The translations under genes were made by a program, and so were the position numbers. Below the pieces are notes generated by a model. That model had not been told where the DNA came from, did no database searches, and saw only the letters and a program-made list of their open reading frames with translations. Positions 24,418 through 34,675 of a stretch of 64,000 bases of DNA are shown piece after piece (position 1 is the first letter of the stretch; each line of letters opens with the position of its first letter). Source of the stretch: Mesorhizobium sp. (lineage in GTDB: Bacteria; Pseudomonadota; Alphaproteobacteria; Rhizobiales; Rhizobiaceae); contig NZ_SUHQ01000002.1 of assembly GCF_004962245.1 (NCBI RefSeq), positions 124,001-188,000 of the forward strand, written 5' to 3'.

Positions 24418-26148
24418 TTACTCGGCCGGGACCGGGCTGAGGCTGGGATCGCCCATCGAGCGCGGCCTGGTTTCCTTGCGCGCCGACGCGCGGGCGAGCA
24501 CGCTCTGCCGGTTGACGGATTTGCGCTCGGCGTCGATGCGGTGGATCAGGATTTCCGCGCGCTCTATTGAACCGAGCAGGGCCAGGATCGTGCCGCGCTC
24601 GGCGGCGCCCGCATTCGGTCCGAGTGCCAGCGTGCGGGCGCGCAGTTCCTCGACCTCCGGGAGATTGACATGGCCGGCCGGCATCTGCGGCTCGGAGATG
24701 CCGTAGGTCGGCAAGATCTCCCGCAGCGAGACATCGAGCTTGCTCAACGCGACGTCGACGATGGCCTGCGCCGGGCTGCTGAATTTCTCGCGCCGCACCC
24801 GGCGCGCCACCTGATGCATCGATTCCGTCAGGGCGGCCGTGAAGTCCGCCTCCTCGATCAGGCTGGCGATCAGATCGAGCTGGTCGTAGGGCAGATCCTC
24901 CTTCATCAGATCGGCGGTGTAGGCACGGATATCGCGGCTGAGGATGTCGGTTGCGAGATAGTGCTCGCCCGGATCCGACGGCGCCTTCTTGGACGAGCGT
25001 GCGATGTCGAGGAACATGGCGCCGGCCTGGAGGTGGCGGGCCGTCTCCTGCTGAACGGCGGGAACGGCCTTGGCAAAATCGCCGGCCAGCTTGCGGTCGA
25101 GGAACCTCGGCGTCGAGAAATCCTCGGCGTCCTCGTCATCCGTGTGACCGACACGCGACAGAACCCGCTCGAACATGCCGATGAACGGGAACAGCAACAA
25201 CGTGTTGAAGACATTGAAGAAGGTCGAGTAGATGCCGACCGCGACCGGCACCAGGGGAAAGGTTTCCTTGCCGTCGACGATCACCGGAACGGCGGGATCG
25301 CCGCCGAAGAACTGCATGACCCACGCAAGGATCTCGATGGAGACGAAGAACAGCGGGATGGTGATGCACACGCCGATGATGTTGAACGAGATGTGCGCGT
25401 AGGCGGTCCGCTTGGCGTTCTTCGAAAGATTGAGGGAAGCCATCCACGACGTGATCGTGGTGCCGAGATCGGCGCCAAGCGAGAAGGCGACGGCCGTGGT
25501 CCAGTCGAGAATGCCGGCGGCGCCAAGGCCCATCACAATGCCGATCGTCGCCGAGGACGAATGGATCATGGCCGTCACGCCGGCGGCGATGAACACGCAT
25601 TTGAGAAGGTTGAGGTAGGAATCGGCCGTCAGCGTTTGCAGCAGGGCCATGACTTCGGGCAGGTTGCGAAGCGGACGCAGGCCACCGGTCATCAGGTTGA
25701 GGCCATAGAAGATCAGCGCGAAGCCCATGCAGGCGAGCGCTATGTTCTTGACCTTTTCGCTTTTGGCGAAGCAGTAGACCAGCGAGAACACGCCGGCCAG
25801 GATCAATCCGAGCGGACCGAGCGGCAGGGCGATGAGCCCGTTGCCGAGCGTGGTGCCGATGTTGGCGCCCATGATCACGCTGATCGCCGGTCTCAAGGCG
25901 ATGACGCCGGCATTGACCAGGCCGACGACCATGACGCTCATCGCGGTCGACGACTGGATGACGCCCGTGATCAGCGTTCCCGCCAGCACGCCCTTGATCG
26001 GCGTTCCCGCGGCTTTGGCGAGAAAGGCGCGCATCCGATTGACCGAAAGCGCCTGGATGCCGTTTGCCATGAAGTCCAGGCCGAGCATGAAGATGCCCAA
26101 CCCGCCGATCACCGGCACGAGGATGTCCTTGAAGATATCTATGTCCAT
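24418..26148 (-). CDS. Na/Pi cotransporter family protein with PhoU-like C-terminus
   Basis: The 576-residue product belongs to the NptA/YjbB family. Two inverted transport repeats carry the QSSTA-type motifs TGVIQSSTAMSVM (near residue 62) and AMIHSSSATIGIV (near 195), with eight or more helices. From about residue 360 a soluble PhoU-like helical region follows. It moves phosphate across the inner membrane with sodium. The start MDIDIFKDI at 26148 has a GGGGA upstream. It lies 84 bases downstream of pstS, same strand, so both probably serve phosphate handling. Confidence 0.88.
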   Translation of the reverse strand: MDIDIFKDILVPVIGGLGIFMLGLDFMANGIQALSVNRMRAFLAKAAGTPIKGVLAGTLITGVIQSSTAMSVMVVGLVNAGVIALRPAISVIMGANIGTTLGNGLIALPLGPLGLILAGVFSLVYCFAKSEKVKNIALACMGFALIFYGLNLMTGGLRPLRNLPEVMALLQTLTADSYLNLLKCVFIAAGVTAMIHSSSATIGIVMGLGAAGILDWTTAVAFSLGADLGTTITSWMASLNLSKNAKRTAYAHISFNIIGVCITIPLFFVSIEILAWVMQFFGGDPAVPVIVDGKETFPLVPVAVGIYSTFFNVFNTLLLFPFIGMFERVLSRVGHTDDEDAEDFSTPRFLDRKLAGDFAKAVPAVQQETARHLQAGAMFLDIARSSKKAPSDPGEHYLATDILSRDIRAYTADLMKEDLPYDQLDLIASLIEEADFTAALTESMHQVARRVRREKFSSPAQAIVDVALSKLDVSLREILPTYGISEPQMPAGHVNLPEVEELRARTLALGPNAGAAERGTILALLGSIERAEILIHRIDAERKSVNRQSVLARASARKETRPRSMGDPSLSPVPAE

Positions 26149-26232
26149 GTCACGCAGTCCCCAACAAGCCGCCACGGCGGCGCGATATGACGTTTAGTTC
26201 CGTCGCTGCGCGAGGCAGCCTGGCTCTTCCGC

Positions 26233-27321
26233 TCAGTTTCCGACGGGCTCTTGCCTTGCCCAGTACTGTTCGATCTGGTCGACGAGCGTCTTCGGCAGCG
26301 GCACATAGCCAAGCGCTGCGGCATCGCCCGCCCCTTGCGCGAAGGCGAGCCGGAAAAGGTCGTGCACCCGGCGATAGCGATGTTCCGAACGGCCCGAGAC
26401 CTGAACGACCGCGAACACCGCCGTGCTGATCGGATAGGCGGCATCTCCGTCTCGATCGGTCAGGGAGGCGAAGAAATCGGTAGTTTGCGCCCAGTCGATG
26501 GACGTCGCGGCAGCCTGCACGCCCTCCGGCTCCGGCTTGACGAACTTGCCGGATTTGTTCTGGATCAGCGCGTAGGAGAGGCTTGCGCGCTGGGCCTGGC
26601 CGGATTCGGCATAGGCGATCGCGCCTTTCGTGTCGTGCACGGCTCGAATGAGGTTCTGTGTGCCTTCCGCATCGGCGCCTAGCGGCCACGAGATCAGCGT
26701 ATTGGCGCCGTATTTGGTCTTCCACTCCTCACTGACCGCCGACAGATACTCGGTGAAGACGAAGGTCGAGCCGGAACCGTCCTTGCGGTGAAGAACGCTG
26801 ATCCTGAGATCGGGCAGCGTCAGATCCGGATTCGCCGCCTTGATCGCGGGATCGGACCATGACTGGATCTTGCCCAGATAGATGTCGGCCAGAAGCGGCC
26901 CCGTCAGGCGAAGGCTGCCCGGGCCAATGCCATCGAGATTGGTGACGACGGCGATGGCGCCCATCACGATCGGAAACTGCTGGCGGCCGGCTTTCCTGAG
27001 CTCGTCGGCGTTGATCGGCGCATCCGTCGCGGCAAAATCCATGTCCGGCTGATCGAGACGCAGCACGCCGGCGAGCGAGCCGATAATTTCATAGTCCACC
27101 TTCCAATCGGGCGAGACATAGTCGCCGCCATCGGCGCGTGCGTTCTCGTAGGCCGCTGCCCATTTGCCGATGATTGGTGCAGCCAGTGTCGATCCGGCGC
27201 CGCGAATGGGCTCAGCCTGTGCAGCGGCCCCGATCAGCACAGCAGCAGCAAGCGTGATGGCGCCGCTCGTTATCTTCGCCCAATTACCCCGCAGTGAAGC
27301 AAAGCCGGCTGCAAGCATCAT
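26233..27321 (-). CDS. pstS: Phosphate ABC transporter substrate-binding protein
   Basis: The 362-residue product has a signal peptide (cut near AAAQA, residue 36) and PstS signatures: EPIRGAGSTLAAPIIGKW, ATDAPINADELRKAG and the phosphate-binding loop RKDGSGSTFVFTEYL. It binds phosphate in the periplasm. No pstCAB genes accompany it here; instead a Na/Pi cotransporter gene follows after 84 bases. The start is one of two adjacent Met codons at 27321 and 27318. A Pho-box half-site is possible near 27460, but no full box is seen. Confidence 0.9.
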   Translation of the reverse strand: MMLAAGFASLRGNWAKITSGAITLAAAVLIGAAAQAEPIRGAGSTLAAPIIGKWAAAYENARADGGDYVSPDWKVDYEIIGSLAGVLRLDQPDMDFAATDAPINADELRKAGRQQFPIVMGAIAVVTNLDGIGPGSLRLTGPLLADIYLGKIQSWSDPAIKAANPDLTLPDLRISVLHRKDGSGSTFVFTEYLSAVSEEWKTKYGANTLISWPLGADAEGTQNLIRAVHDTKGAIAYAESGQAQRASLSYALIQNKSGKFVKPEPEGVQAAATSIDWAQTTDFFASLTDRDGDAAYPISTAVFAVVQVSGRSEHRYRRVHDLFRLAFAQGAGDAAALGYVPLPKTLVDQIEQYWARQEPVGN

Positions 27322-27677
27322 GACGATCCCCCACTACACTGCGCAAACAGGTAGTTATTTTTCAGTCTTGGCAGATATCAACAGTCATCCGTCCGGCGAG
27401 CGGACGCCCGCCGGGAGAAAACATCGCTCATCGTATGAACCTTGGTTAACGATTGGATGACAGAGATCTTGCGGGGCGACTCTTTTTATTCGAATCTTTC
27501 CAATCGCTGCACTTGCCCTAGAGAATCGTTCGGCAAGCCCGCGCTTCGTGATCAACCTGTGCAGTTCGACGGTCTTGCCAAGGCAAAGCACGCCATCTCA
27601 GCGCCGATGAATGGGCGATGTTTCGGGCCTGAGCTGCCCGTCGCCTCTACGCAGCCCCTGCGAAGTCCACGACAGCG
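27322..27677. other. 356-base gap upstream of pstS
   Basis: No gene is supported. On the minus strand CTGTCATCCAATCGTTAAC at about 27446-27464 resembles one half of a Pho box (CTGTCAT) with a poor second half. Frames of 68 to 107 codons here look random. Confidence 0.4.
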
Positions 27678-28421
27678 TTATTTCGCGTCGTGGAAGATGA
27701 TGCCCACCGTGTGGCGCATGCCGGAGCGAAGCCGGCTGACGCCGTGCCTGAGGTTGACGCGGTAGCTGCCTTTGGTGCCCTGGACCGGACGATTGTGGAC
27801 CGCGAAAGCAACCGCATCGCCCTGGCGCAGCGGCACCACCTCGGCCCGGCTCTGCATGCGCGGACGCTGCTCGGTCAGCACGAACTCGCCGCCGGTGAAA
27901 TCCTTATCCGGCTCGGACAGCAGGATCGCCACCTGCAGCGGGAAGGCAAGATCGCCGTAGAGATCCTGATGCAGGCAGTTGAAGTCACCGGGACCATATT
28001 GCAGCAGGAGCGGCGTCGGCCGCGTCTGGCCCTGGTCGTGGCATTGCTTGAGGAACGCGGCGTGTTCGTCCGGATAGCGCTGCGCGATGCCCATGCGCTC
28101 GTTCCAGTCGTTGGCGACCGCGGCGAGGCGCGGATAGAGCGCGGTGCGCAGGCCGCCGATCAGCTCGGGCAAGGGATAGCTGAAGTAACGGTACTCGCCC
28201 TTGCCGAAGCCATGCCGCGCCATATGGACATGGCTACGGAAATGGCTTTCGTCCGGGTAGAGCGCCGCGATCTGCTTACACTCTTGCGGCGTCAGCAGCT
28301 TTTCCATCACGGCGCAGCCATAGCCGCTCATCTCGTCGGCCAATGCCTGCCAATCATAACCGGCGACCCGCGCTTGTGCCGATCGGGCCGCTGCCTTCGA
28401 ACCTATCGAATGAATGGTCAT
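27678..28421 (-). CDS. 2OG-Fe(II) oxygenase, Oxygenase-NA type
   Basis: The 247-residue product matches the Oxygenase-NA family (PF09859), related to AlkB-type dioxygenases. The iron ligands are His151 and Asp153 in HQDLYGDLAF and His216 in RVNLRHGVSRL; an Arg following that His can bind 2-oxoglutarate. FTGGEFVLTEQRPRMQSR is the conserved core. Family members are suggested to repair alkylated nucleic acids, which is not proven for this one. The ATG at 28421 has a CAGGAGG ribosome site; the longer frame runs into a repeat. Confidence 0.85.
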   Translation of the reverse strand: MTIHSIGSKAAARSAQARVAGYDWQALADEMSGYGCAVMEKLLTPQECKQIAALYPDESHFRSHVHMARHGFGKGEYRYFSYPLPELIGGLRTALYPRLAAVANDWNERMGIAQRYPDEHAAFLKQCHDQGQTRPTPLLLQYGPGDFNCLHQDLYGDLAFPLQVAILLSEPDKDFTGGEFVLTEQRPRMQSRAEVVPLRQGDAVAFAVHNRPVQGTKGSYRVNLRHGVSRLRSGMRHTVGIIFHDAK

Positions 28422-28803
28422 GGCTCTGCCTCCTGTGGCTTCGTGGGCTCCTGCCATCAGATGGGTGAAACAGCGCGCGCAAACCACCCGTTTCCTGTTG
28501 TGCACAAGGCGAAACTGCCGATCTCCCCCCTTGTGGGGGAGATGTCCGGCAGGACAGAGGGGGGTGGGACGCCAACTTTCGATTTCAGCCATTCCAACCT
28601 AAACCGGCCTGATCGAGTTGTTGCGATTGGTCGACACGACAGGTCGAAGGGACAGCACCCCCTCTGCCTTGCCAGGCATCTCCCCCGCAAGGGGGGAGAT
28701 CGGCAGTTTCAACGCCACGTTGCCCTGGATCAGCTTCATCCGCCGCGACGCATCATGGATTTCGGCAAAATCCAGCCCATATCCTGTATAGGGAGCTTTG
28801 AGC
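28422..28803. other. 382-base gap with paired hairpin repeats
   Basis: The divergent gap between the oxygenase gene and nfeD holds two copies of the dispersed repeat and presumably promoters for both genes. No frame in it looks coding. Confidence 0.5.
28521..28700. repeat. Two inverted copies of the dispersed hairpin repeat
   Basis: ATCTCCCCC (28521-28529) pairs with GGGGGAGAT (28535-28543) and is followed by GTCCGGCAGGACAGAGGGGG. A second, inverted copy with CCCCCTCTGCCTTGCCAGGC precedes the hairpin at 28678-28700. The two copies face each other about 110 bases apart. Confidence 0.75.
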
Positions 28804-30219
28804 GTGAGACTCGCGCGTGTGGCCCTGCTTGTCGCGGCTTTTGTTGCCGCCGTGGTCGTTTGTCCTTCTTCCGCACCCGGAGAGGCGAGCGGCCAAGAGA
28901 GGATTGCGCTGCGCGTCGAGATAGACGGCGCCATCGGCCCGGCGAGCGCCAGGCAGTTCGAGGAAGCGCTGGCGGTCGCCGCAGAGCGAAACGCCGATGT
29001 TCTCATCCTGCAGATGAATACGCCCGGCGGCCTGGCCACCAGCATGCGCGAGATGATCGCCGACATCCTCGCCTCGCCGGTTCCCGTCATCGGCTATGTC
29101 GCGCCCGCCGGCGGGCACGCGGCGAGCGCCGGCACCTATATCCTCTACGCGACCCATGTGGCGGCGATGGCGCCCGGCACCAATCTGGGTGCGGCAACGC
29201 CCGTCGAGCTTGGCGGACCGCTGCCATCCTTTCCCGACGGCGACGACAAGAACGATGGCACAGGCCCAGAAGCGGGCAAGGACCGGAAGAACGCCGCCGG
29301 ACCGCCGCCGGCGGGCGATGCGATGACGGCCAAGGTGACGAACGACGCGGTTGCCTTGATCCGCAGCCTGGCTGAACTGCGCGGGCGCAATGCCGATTGG
29401 GGTGAAAAGGCCGTGCGCGAGGCGGCCAGCCTGTCGGCCAACGCGGCGCTGCAGGAGCATGTCGTCGACTTCGTCGCCCGCGACACGGCCGAACTGCTTC
29501 AACTCGCCGACGGCCGCACGGTCGAGGTGGCCGGCAGGAAAGAGGCGTTGGCGACGAAAGGGCTGCCGGTCGAAACGCTGGAGCCCGGCTGGCTCATCCG
29601 GCTTCTCGCCGTCATCACGGACCCGAACATCGCCGTCATCCTGATGCTGATCGGCGTCTACGGCCTCGTCTTCGAGTTCACGAGCCCGGGCGCGGTCGCG
29701 CCCGGCGTGATCGGCACGATTTGCCTGCTGCTCGGGCTCTATGCGCTCAATCTCCTGCCGATCAACTATGCCGGCCTTGCCTTGCTGCTGCTTGGCATCA
29801 TCTTCCTCGTCGTCGAGGTCTTCAACCCCACTGTGGTGCTTGGGCTGGGAGGCGTGGCTGCTTTTATGCTGGGCGCTGCCATGCTGCTCAAGACCGAGGG
29901 GCCTGGCTTCGAGATGTCGTGGACCGTCATCGGCATCGCCGCCGCCCTGACGCTTGGCCTGGCGCTGCTGACCGGCAGCTATCTGTGGGCAGCCCGCAAG
30001 AACGTTCCGCGTGTCGGCGCACAGGCCATGCAGGGGTTGCCCGCGAAGATCCTCGACTGGGAGGGCGGCGAGGGCCACGTGCTGGCGCGGGGCGAGCGCT
30101 GGCGGGCGAAGGCCGACGAACCGCTCGCAGTCGGTGACAGCGTCGAGGTGGCTGACGTCAGAGGTCTCGTGCTGACGATACGGCGCCGCAATGCGGGAGG
30201 CGATGGAGCAAGGCAATGA
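28804..30219 (+). CDS. NfeD-like membrane serine protease
   Basis: The product is about 471 residues: signal peptide, ClpP-class protease domain with [16 protein letters not shown] and the catalytic Ser108 in [13 protein letters not shown], four to five membrane helices (about 270-400) and a C-terminal OB-fold NfeD domain ([19 protein letters not shown]). NfeD proteases work with stomatin-like SPFH partners in membrane quality control. The GTG at 28804 has AGGGAG at the right distance; TTG 28798 is an alternative. Its stop overlaps the ATG of the SPFH gene as ATGA, the standard nfeD-stomatin operon. Confidence 0.9.
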   Translation: MRLARVALLVAAFVAAVVVCPSSAPGEASGQERIALRVEIDGAIGPASARQFEEALAVAAERNADVLILQMNTPGGLATSMREMIADILASPVPVIGYVAPAGGHAASAGTYILYATHVAAMAPGTNLGAATPVELGGPLPSFPDGDDKNDGTGPEAGKDRKNAAGPPPAGDAMTAKVTNDAVALIRSLAELRGRNADWGEKAVREAASLSANAALQEHVVDFVARDTAELLQLADGRTVEVAGRKEALATKGLPVETLEPGWLIRLLAVITDPNIAVILMLIGVYGLVFEFTSPGAVAPGVIGTICLLLGLYALNLLPINYAGLALLLLGIIFLVVEVFNPTVVLGLGGVAAFMLGAAMLLKTEGPGFEMSWTVIGIAAALTLGLALLTGSYLWAARKNVPRVGAQAMQGLPAKILDWEGGEGHVLARGERWRAKADEPLAVGDSVEVADVRGLVLTIRRRNAGGDGARQ

Positions 30220-30977
30220 TCATCGGTTATGTGGCCTATCTGGTAGCAGCGCTCGTCGTGGTCATGTTCCTGTCCGCGGCCATTCGCATCCTGAGGGAGT
30301 ATCAGCGCGGCGTGGTCTTCACGCTCGGCCGCTTCACCGGGGTCAAGGGTCCCGGCCTGATCGTCCTCATCCCCTTCGTGCAGCAGATGGTGCGGGTCGA
30401 TCTGCGGGTGGTGGTCCAGGATGTGCCGCCGCAGGACGTGATCTCGCGCGACAACGTCTCGGTGAAAGTGAACGCGGTGCTGTATTTTCGTATCGTCGAC
30501 GCCGAGCGGGCGGTCATCCAGGTCGAGGACTTCATGGCAGCGACAAACCAGTTGGCACAGACCACGTTGCGTTCGGTGCTCGGCAAGCATGAGCTCGATG
30601 AAATGCTGGCCGAACGTGACAGGCTCAACAGCGATATCCAGGAGATTCTCGATCAGCGGACCGATGCCTGGGGCATCAAGGTCTCCGATGTCGAGATCAA
30701 GCATGTCGACCTCAACGAGAACATGGTCCGCGCCATCGCCAAGCAGGCCGAGGCCGAACGGCTGCGGCGCGCGAAGGTGATCAATGCCGACGGCGAACAG
30801 CAGGCGGCGGCCAAACTCGTCGAGGCCGGCAAGATGCTGGCCGAGGCCCCGCAGGCCATGCAGTTGCGCTATTTCGAGGCTCTCCACGACATCGCCGGCG
30901 AGCGCTCGTCGACGGTCGTGTTTCCGGTGCCGATGGATCTGCTCGGTCATTTCATCAAGCAGGGTGGGGAGAAGTGA
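30216..30977 (+). CDS. SPFH/stomatin-like protein, NfeD partner
   Basis: A 253-residue protein with an N-terminal membrane helix ([19 protein letters not shown]) and an SPFH domain (residues 28-190: [44 protein letters not shown]). A helical tail rich in Ala/Glu/Lys follows ([20 protein letters not shown]), typical of prokaryotic stomatins (slipins). It probably scaffolds membrane microdomains and presents or regulates NfeD. The ATG overlaps the nfeD stop. Confidence 0.92.
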   Translation: MIIGYVAYLVAALVVVMFLSAAIRILREYQRGVVFTLGRFTGVKGPGLIVLIPFVQQMVRVDLRVVVQDVPPQDVISRDNVSVKVNAVLYFRIVDAERAVIQVEDFMAATNQLAQTTLRSVLGKHELDEMLAERDRLNSDIQEILDQRTDAWGIKVSDVEIKHVDLNENMVRAIAKQAEAERLRRAKVINADGEQQAAAKLVEAGKMLAEAPQAMQLRYFEALHDIAGERSSTVVFPVPMDLLGHFIKQGGEK

Positions 30978-31057
30978 ATGACGAAAGCGGATGAGAGCGT
31001 AATCTCCCCCCTTTCGGAGGGGATTGGCGGCTTCGGCGTCCCGCCAATCCGTCCCAA

Positions 31058-34000
31058 TCAGAACCTGACGTTGAGGTTGGCCTTGGCACCATTGTCGGCG
31101 GCGTGGGCGCCGAACTGGCCGGCATAGAAAAGGCCGAGCGTCGCATTGGCCGACATCTGCAGGTCGAAGCCGGCCTCGATGACCGCGCTGTCCCCTGCGA
31201 CAGGCACGCCGCCGATGGTGAAGGCATCGCCGCCGGCGAAGGCGAAGGTCGCGGTCGGCGTGACGTCGCCGAAGGCATGGCGCCAGCCGAGCGTGCCGCG
31301 CGCCGTCGCCTTGATCCCGCCGAACCCCACATCGGCGGAGGCGCGCAGGCCGAACGTGGTGAAGGTGGCGTCGGTATTGCTGCTTTGGCTGGTCAGCGCG
31401 GCAACACCACCCTTTTCTGTGAAGCCTTCGGTGTGCACGCTGACATGGGCGAGGTTGGCGAACGGCTCGAACCTGAAGCGGTCGGCATCGACCTTGTAGG
31501 CAAGTTCGCCGAAGACCTGCGCGGTGGAAGCGTCGTAATCGGCCGACAGGGCGTCGGCGAAACCATCAAAGGCGACGGAGCGTTTCGTCGAGATGCTGTT
31601 CCAGCTGTAGGCGGCGCCGGTGCGGAAGGCGACGGCGCCCCAGTTCGTCCCGCCATAGAGGCCGATATGATAACTGTCGCTGTCGCCGGAGGATTGACGG
31701 TCGTCGGCGTCGAAGGACGCATGACTGTAGCCGCCGAGCAGACCGACCCGCCCGTCGCCGACAAGACCGTCGGCGCCGGCCAGCAGGCCGCCCGTCGAGC
31801 GGTCGAAGGCGGCGGCATTGCCGTTCGAGTCCGTATCGCCCCATGAGCCGAAGGCCTGGCCCCAGACGGCGAAGCGGTCGGTGTCGGCCGCCGCCATCGC
31901 CGACCCGCCCTCGCCATAGGCCATGACCGGCAATGCGGCTGCGCCGGCATCGCCGAACGCGGCGCTGATCCGGTTGGTGGCGGCGTCGCGGATGAAGCGG
32001 CTGTCCTCGAGCAGCATCCCCTTGGCCGAGGCATGGATCTCGCCGGAGATCGCATCGAAAGCCGTCTGGGCTTCGGATGCCGTGCCAAGAGCGAAGATCG
32101 CATCGTAGAGCGCATTGCCGGTGCCCAGGCTGTCTGCTCCGCCGGCCGCGGCAATCTGGTTCGGCGTCATCGCCACGCTGGCGAAGCTTGTCTTGGCCAG
32201 GTCGAGATAGACATTGTTCGCGTCATAGGTCAGCGTCGGCGCAATGAAGACCGAGCCGCCTTCAAGACTGGCGCTGTCGAAGGTGCCCGTGACACCGCCT
32301 GCCGCCGTGACGATCGTATAGGTCGTGCCGAGCGCATAATCCGGATAGGCGATGACATCGACCGTGCCGCCACTGAGCGTCACCGTACCGGTGGCGCTGA
32401 TCAGATCGGATGTACCGCCGCTTTCGACTTCAACAGCATAAGTCGAGCCCGCCAGGAAGGTCGTGTCGCTGACATTGATCGTGCCGATCGAATTACCCGG
32501 CGCAAAAGTCCCACCCGAAGCAATGATCACATTGCCTGCCGTGCCCGATCCGCCAAGCAGGCCGCCGGTGACATTGATCGCGCCGCCGAGCGAGCCGTTG
32601 ACATAGAGGCCGCCGCCGAAAACATTCGTCGTCCCGGTGAAGCCGGAGGAATTGCCGGTCATGTTGGTGTTGCCGGCGATCTGGTTGATGGTCCCCAGCC
32701 CGCTGATGCCAGACGCAAAACCGTAATTCGTTTCGATGTGGTTGAAGTTGAGCGTGCCGCTGCCGAGGCCGAACTGGATAGCCGCCGCAGTAACCGTTCC
32801 GGCTGCCGTGGCCGCCGAACCAGAAGCGCCGCCAATGTTGAGCGTGCCGATGGAGTCCGCATTGGCGGCCAGCACCACACTGCCAGCCGAAACCGCGCCA
32901 CCGTTCGAAATCGTCAGTATGGCGGTGCCGTAATAGCCGACGTAAAGGTCCGAGCTGTTGGTCCAGATCGAGCCCGCGCCATCGACCGTTATCGTGCCTG
33001 TCGACCCTGCATTGTATCCCACAATTCCGAAGGCGTTGCTCACAGTGCCGGCGTTCGAGACCGTCAGCACGCCGGCGCCGCCATAGCCGACGAACAAGTC
33101 CGAGCTGTTGGTCCACGAGCTCGCGCCGGTAACCGTCGCCGTGCTGGTCAAGCCTGCCCCGACACCCACATAGCCATTGGTGTTGCTGACCATACCCGCG
33201 TTAGAAACGATCATCGTGCCTGTACCGCCATAGCCGACGAACAAGTCCGAGCTGTTGGCCCAGACCGAACCAGGACCATCGACCTCAACGGTGCCAGCGG
33301 AGTCGCCATTATAACCCACATAGCCCTGGGTGTTGCTGACCGCACCGCCGTTCGAAATGGTCAGCGCACCCGTACCGTAGGCGCCGACGATCAGGCTGGA
33401 CGCGTTGGTCCAGGTTGAACCGGCTCCATCGACTATCGCCGTGCCGGTCGAATCTGAATACGTGCCCACAATGCCTTGGTCATTGCTGACGGCGCCGCCG
33501 TTCAAGATCGTCAGCGTGCCGGCTCCGCCTTGACCGACATAAAGGCTGGAACTGTTGGCCCAAGTCGAGCCAATGCCGGCGATAGTCACCGTGCCGGTAG
33601 AGCCGGCATTGTTTCCGATGATCCCCTCGACGTTGCTGACCGAACCGCCGTTCAAGACCATCAGCGTGCCGGTGCCGTAATCGCCGACATACAGGTCCGA
33701 ACTGTTGGTCCAGGTCGAGCCCGCGCCGGTGACCGTCGCTGTGCCGGTCGAGCCTTTATCGTAGCCAACGTAGCCCAAGGCATTGCTGACCGCGCCGCCG
33801 TTCGAGACCATCAGCGTACCCGAGCTCTGATCGCCGACGAACAGGTCGGAACTGTTTGTCCAGTTCGAGCCGGCACCATCCACCGTCACCGCGCCGGTGG
33901 CGCCGCCGTAGCCGACACCCAGATGGCCACCCGTGCTGGCAACCGTCGCGCCGTTTGAGACCACCAGCACGCCATCGCCGCCATTGACGCCGAGCGACAG

Positions 34001-34483
34001 GGCAAGGCTGGAGATCCAGGCGGATCCGGCGCCGGTGACGTTCACCGTGCCGGCGCCGCCCCAGCCGATATAGCTGGACGTGTTGGTAAGCGTTCCACCG
34101 TTCGAAATCGTCAGGATGCCCGGCCCGCCGTCGCCTAGAAACACGTTGTGGGCCAGAGCATTGGCGCCGTTCACCACCGTGGCATTGGGAGAGACCGTAG
34201 CGATGGAAACATCGTCGCTCGATGTCGGGACGGCGCCAGTGTCCCAGTTTCCAGTCGTAAACCAGTCGCCGGATGTCGCGCCGGTCCATTCGTCCGCCGC
34301 AACGGGAGCGGGCAAGGCGACAACGCCGAGACCGGCCGAGCCAAGCATCAGCGCGAGCAAACTGACGCTGGCCATGTGCCGAGGATTGCGCGAGGGGTTG
34401 AGGTAACGCGTCGGCGCGGTCGGCGTCAGCAACGGATGTTTCAGTCCGGTCGCCTTGCGGCTTCCAAATGTATTCTGCGGCAT
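31058..34483 (-). CDS. Autotransporter with repeat-rich passenger and beta-barrel domain
   Basis: The 1141-residue product has an extended signal sequence (MPQNTFGSRK at the start, hydrophobic core MASVSLLALMLGSAGLGVVA at 38, cut near APVAA at 62), a passenger with nine about 50-residue repeats (residues about 105-555), a PATR/pertactin-like region (GTINQIAGNTNMTGN; GGTFAPGNSIGTINV) and a C-terminal autotransporter beta-barrel (about 870-1141) ending in the outer-membrane signature Phe (NLNVRF). The repeats have the form SSDLYVGYGGTGTLTVSNGG and are stacked beta-helix turns. It is an exported surface protein, probably an adhesin-like one. The ATG at 34483 has an AGGGGA site. The AraC gene 34676 on the same strand is upstream. 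Confidence 0.9.
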   Translation of the reverse strand: MPQNTFGSRKATGLKHPLLTPTAPTRYLNPSRNPRHMASVSLLALMLGSAGLGVVALPAPVAADEWTGATSGDWFTTGNWDTGAVPTSSDDVSIATVSPNATVVNGANALAHNVFLGDGGPGILTISNGGTLTNTSSYIGWGGAGTVNVTGAGSAWISSLALSLGVNGGDGVLVVSNGATVASTGGHLGVGYGGATGAVTVDGAGSNWTNSSDLFVGDQSSGTLMVSNGGAVSNALGYVGYDKGSTGTATVTGAGSTWTNSSDLYVGDYGTGTLMVLNGGSVSNVEGIIGNNAGSTGTVTIAGIGSTWANSSSLYVGQGGAGTLTILNGGAVSNDQGIVGTYSDSTGTAIVDGAGSTWTNASSLIVGAYGTGALTISNGGAVSNTQGYVGYNGDSAGTVEVDGPGSVWANSSDLFVGYGGTGTMIVSNAGMVSNTNGYVGVGAGLTSTATVTGASSWTNSSDLFVGYGGAGVLTVSNAGTVSNAFGIVGYNAGSTGTITVDGAGSIWTNSSDLYVGYYGTAILTISNGGAVSAGSVVLAANADSIGTLNIGGASGSAATAAGTVTAAAIQFGLGSGTLNFNHIETNYGFASGISGLGTINQIAGNTNMTGNSSGFTGTTNVFGGGLYVNGSLGGAINVTGGLLGGSGTAGNVIIASGGTFAPGNSIGTINVSDTTFLAGSTYAVEVESGGTSDLISATGTVTLSGGTVDVIAYPDYALGTTYTIVTAAGGVTGTFDSASLEGGSVFIAPTLTYDANNVYLDLAKTSFASVAMTPNQIAAAGGADSLGTGNALYDAIFALGTASEAQTAFDAISGEIHASAKGMLLEDSRFIRDAATNRISAAFGDAGAAALPVMAYGEGGSAMAAADTDRFAVWGQAFGSWGDTDSNGNAAAFDRSTGGLLAGADGLVGDGRVGLLGGYSHASFDADDRQSSGDSDSYHIGLYGGTNWGAVAFRTGAAYSWNSISTKRSVAFDGFADALSADYDASTAQVFGELAYKVDADRFRFEPFANLAHVSVHTEGFTEKGGVAALTSQSSNTDATFTTFGLRASADVGFGGIKATARGTLGWRHAFGDVTPTATFAFAGGDAFTIGGVPVAGDSAVIEAGFDLQMSANATLGLFYAGQFGAHAADNGAKANLNVRF
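32830..34170 (-). repeat. Nine roughly 150-bp tandem repeats in the autotransporter passenger
   Basis: The passenger region is built of nine consecutive units of about 150 bases. Each encodes about 50 residues with the elements NSS-L-VG, G-L--SNGG-VSN and VG-----GT--V-GAGS-W. Units 3 to 8 are the most alike; the first two and the last are diverged. One unit (the seventh, near 33120) has lost one codon in GAGS-W. Confidence 0.85.
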
Positions 34484-34675
34484 TCAGTCCCCTGACATGA
34501 CAGTCGTTTCGCCCTGACGCTGACATGTCATCGGAGCCAGGCGTTGTCTTGGGCAGGGCCGCACTGGAATTGGACTGGAGAGAAGTGCCGTGCTTTTTCC
34601 GCGCACTGTGGTGATTTGGCACTCAGCGCGGCGGGCGATTGCGATGCCGAAAAGCCTGGTCTGAGTGTCCAGCTT

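Noticed and set aside
24670..26190. Plus-strand frame of 506 codons
   Set aside because: Shadow of the Na/Pi cotransporter, with charged low-complexity composition.
27446..27464. Pho box upstream of pstS
   Set aside because: Only one CTGTCAT half is good; the second half does not match, so it is noted but not called.
32830..34170. CRISPR or mobile repeat array
   Set aside because: The 150-bp periodicity is protein repeat structure within one gene.
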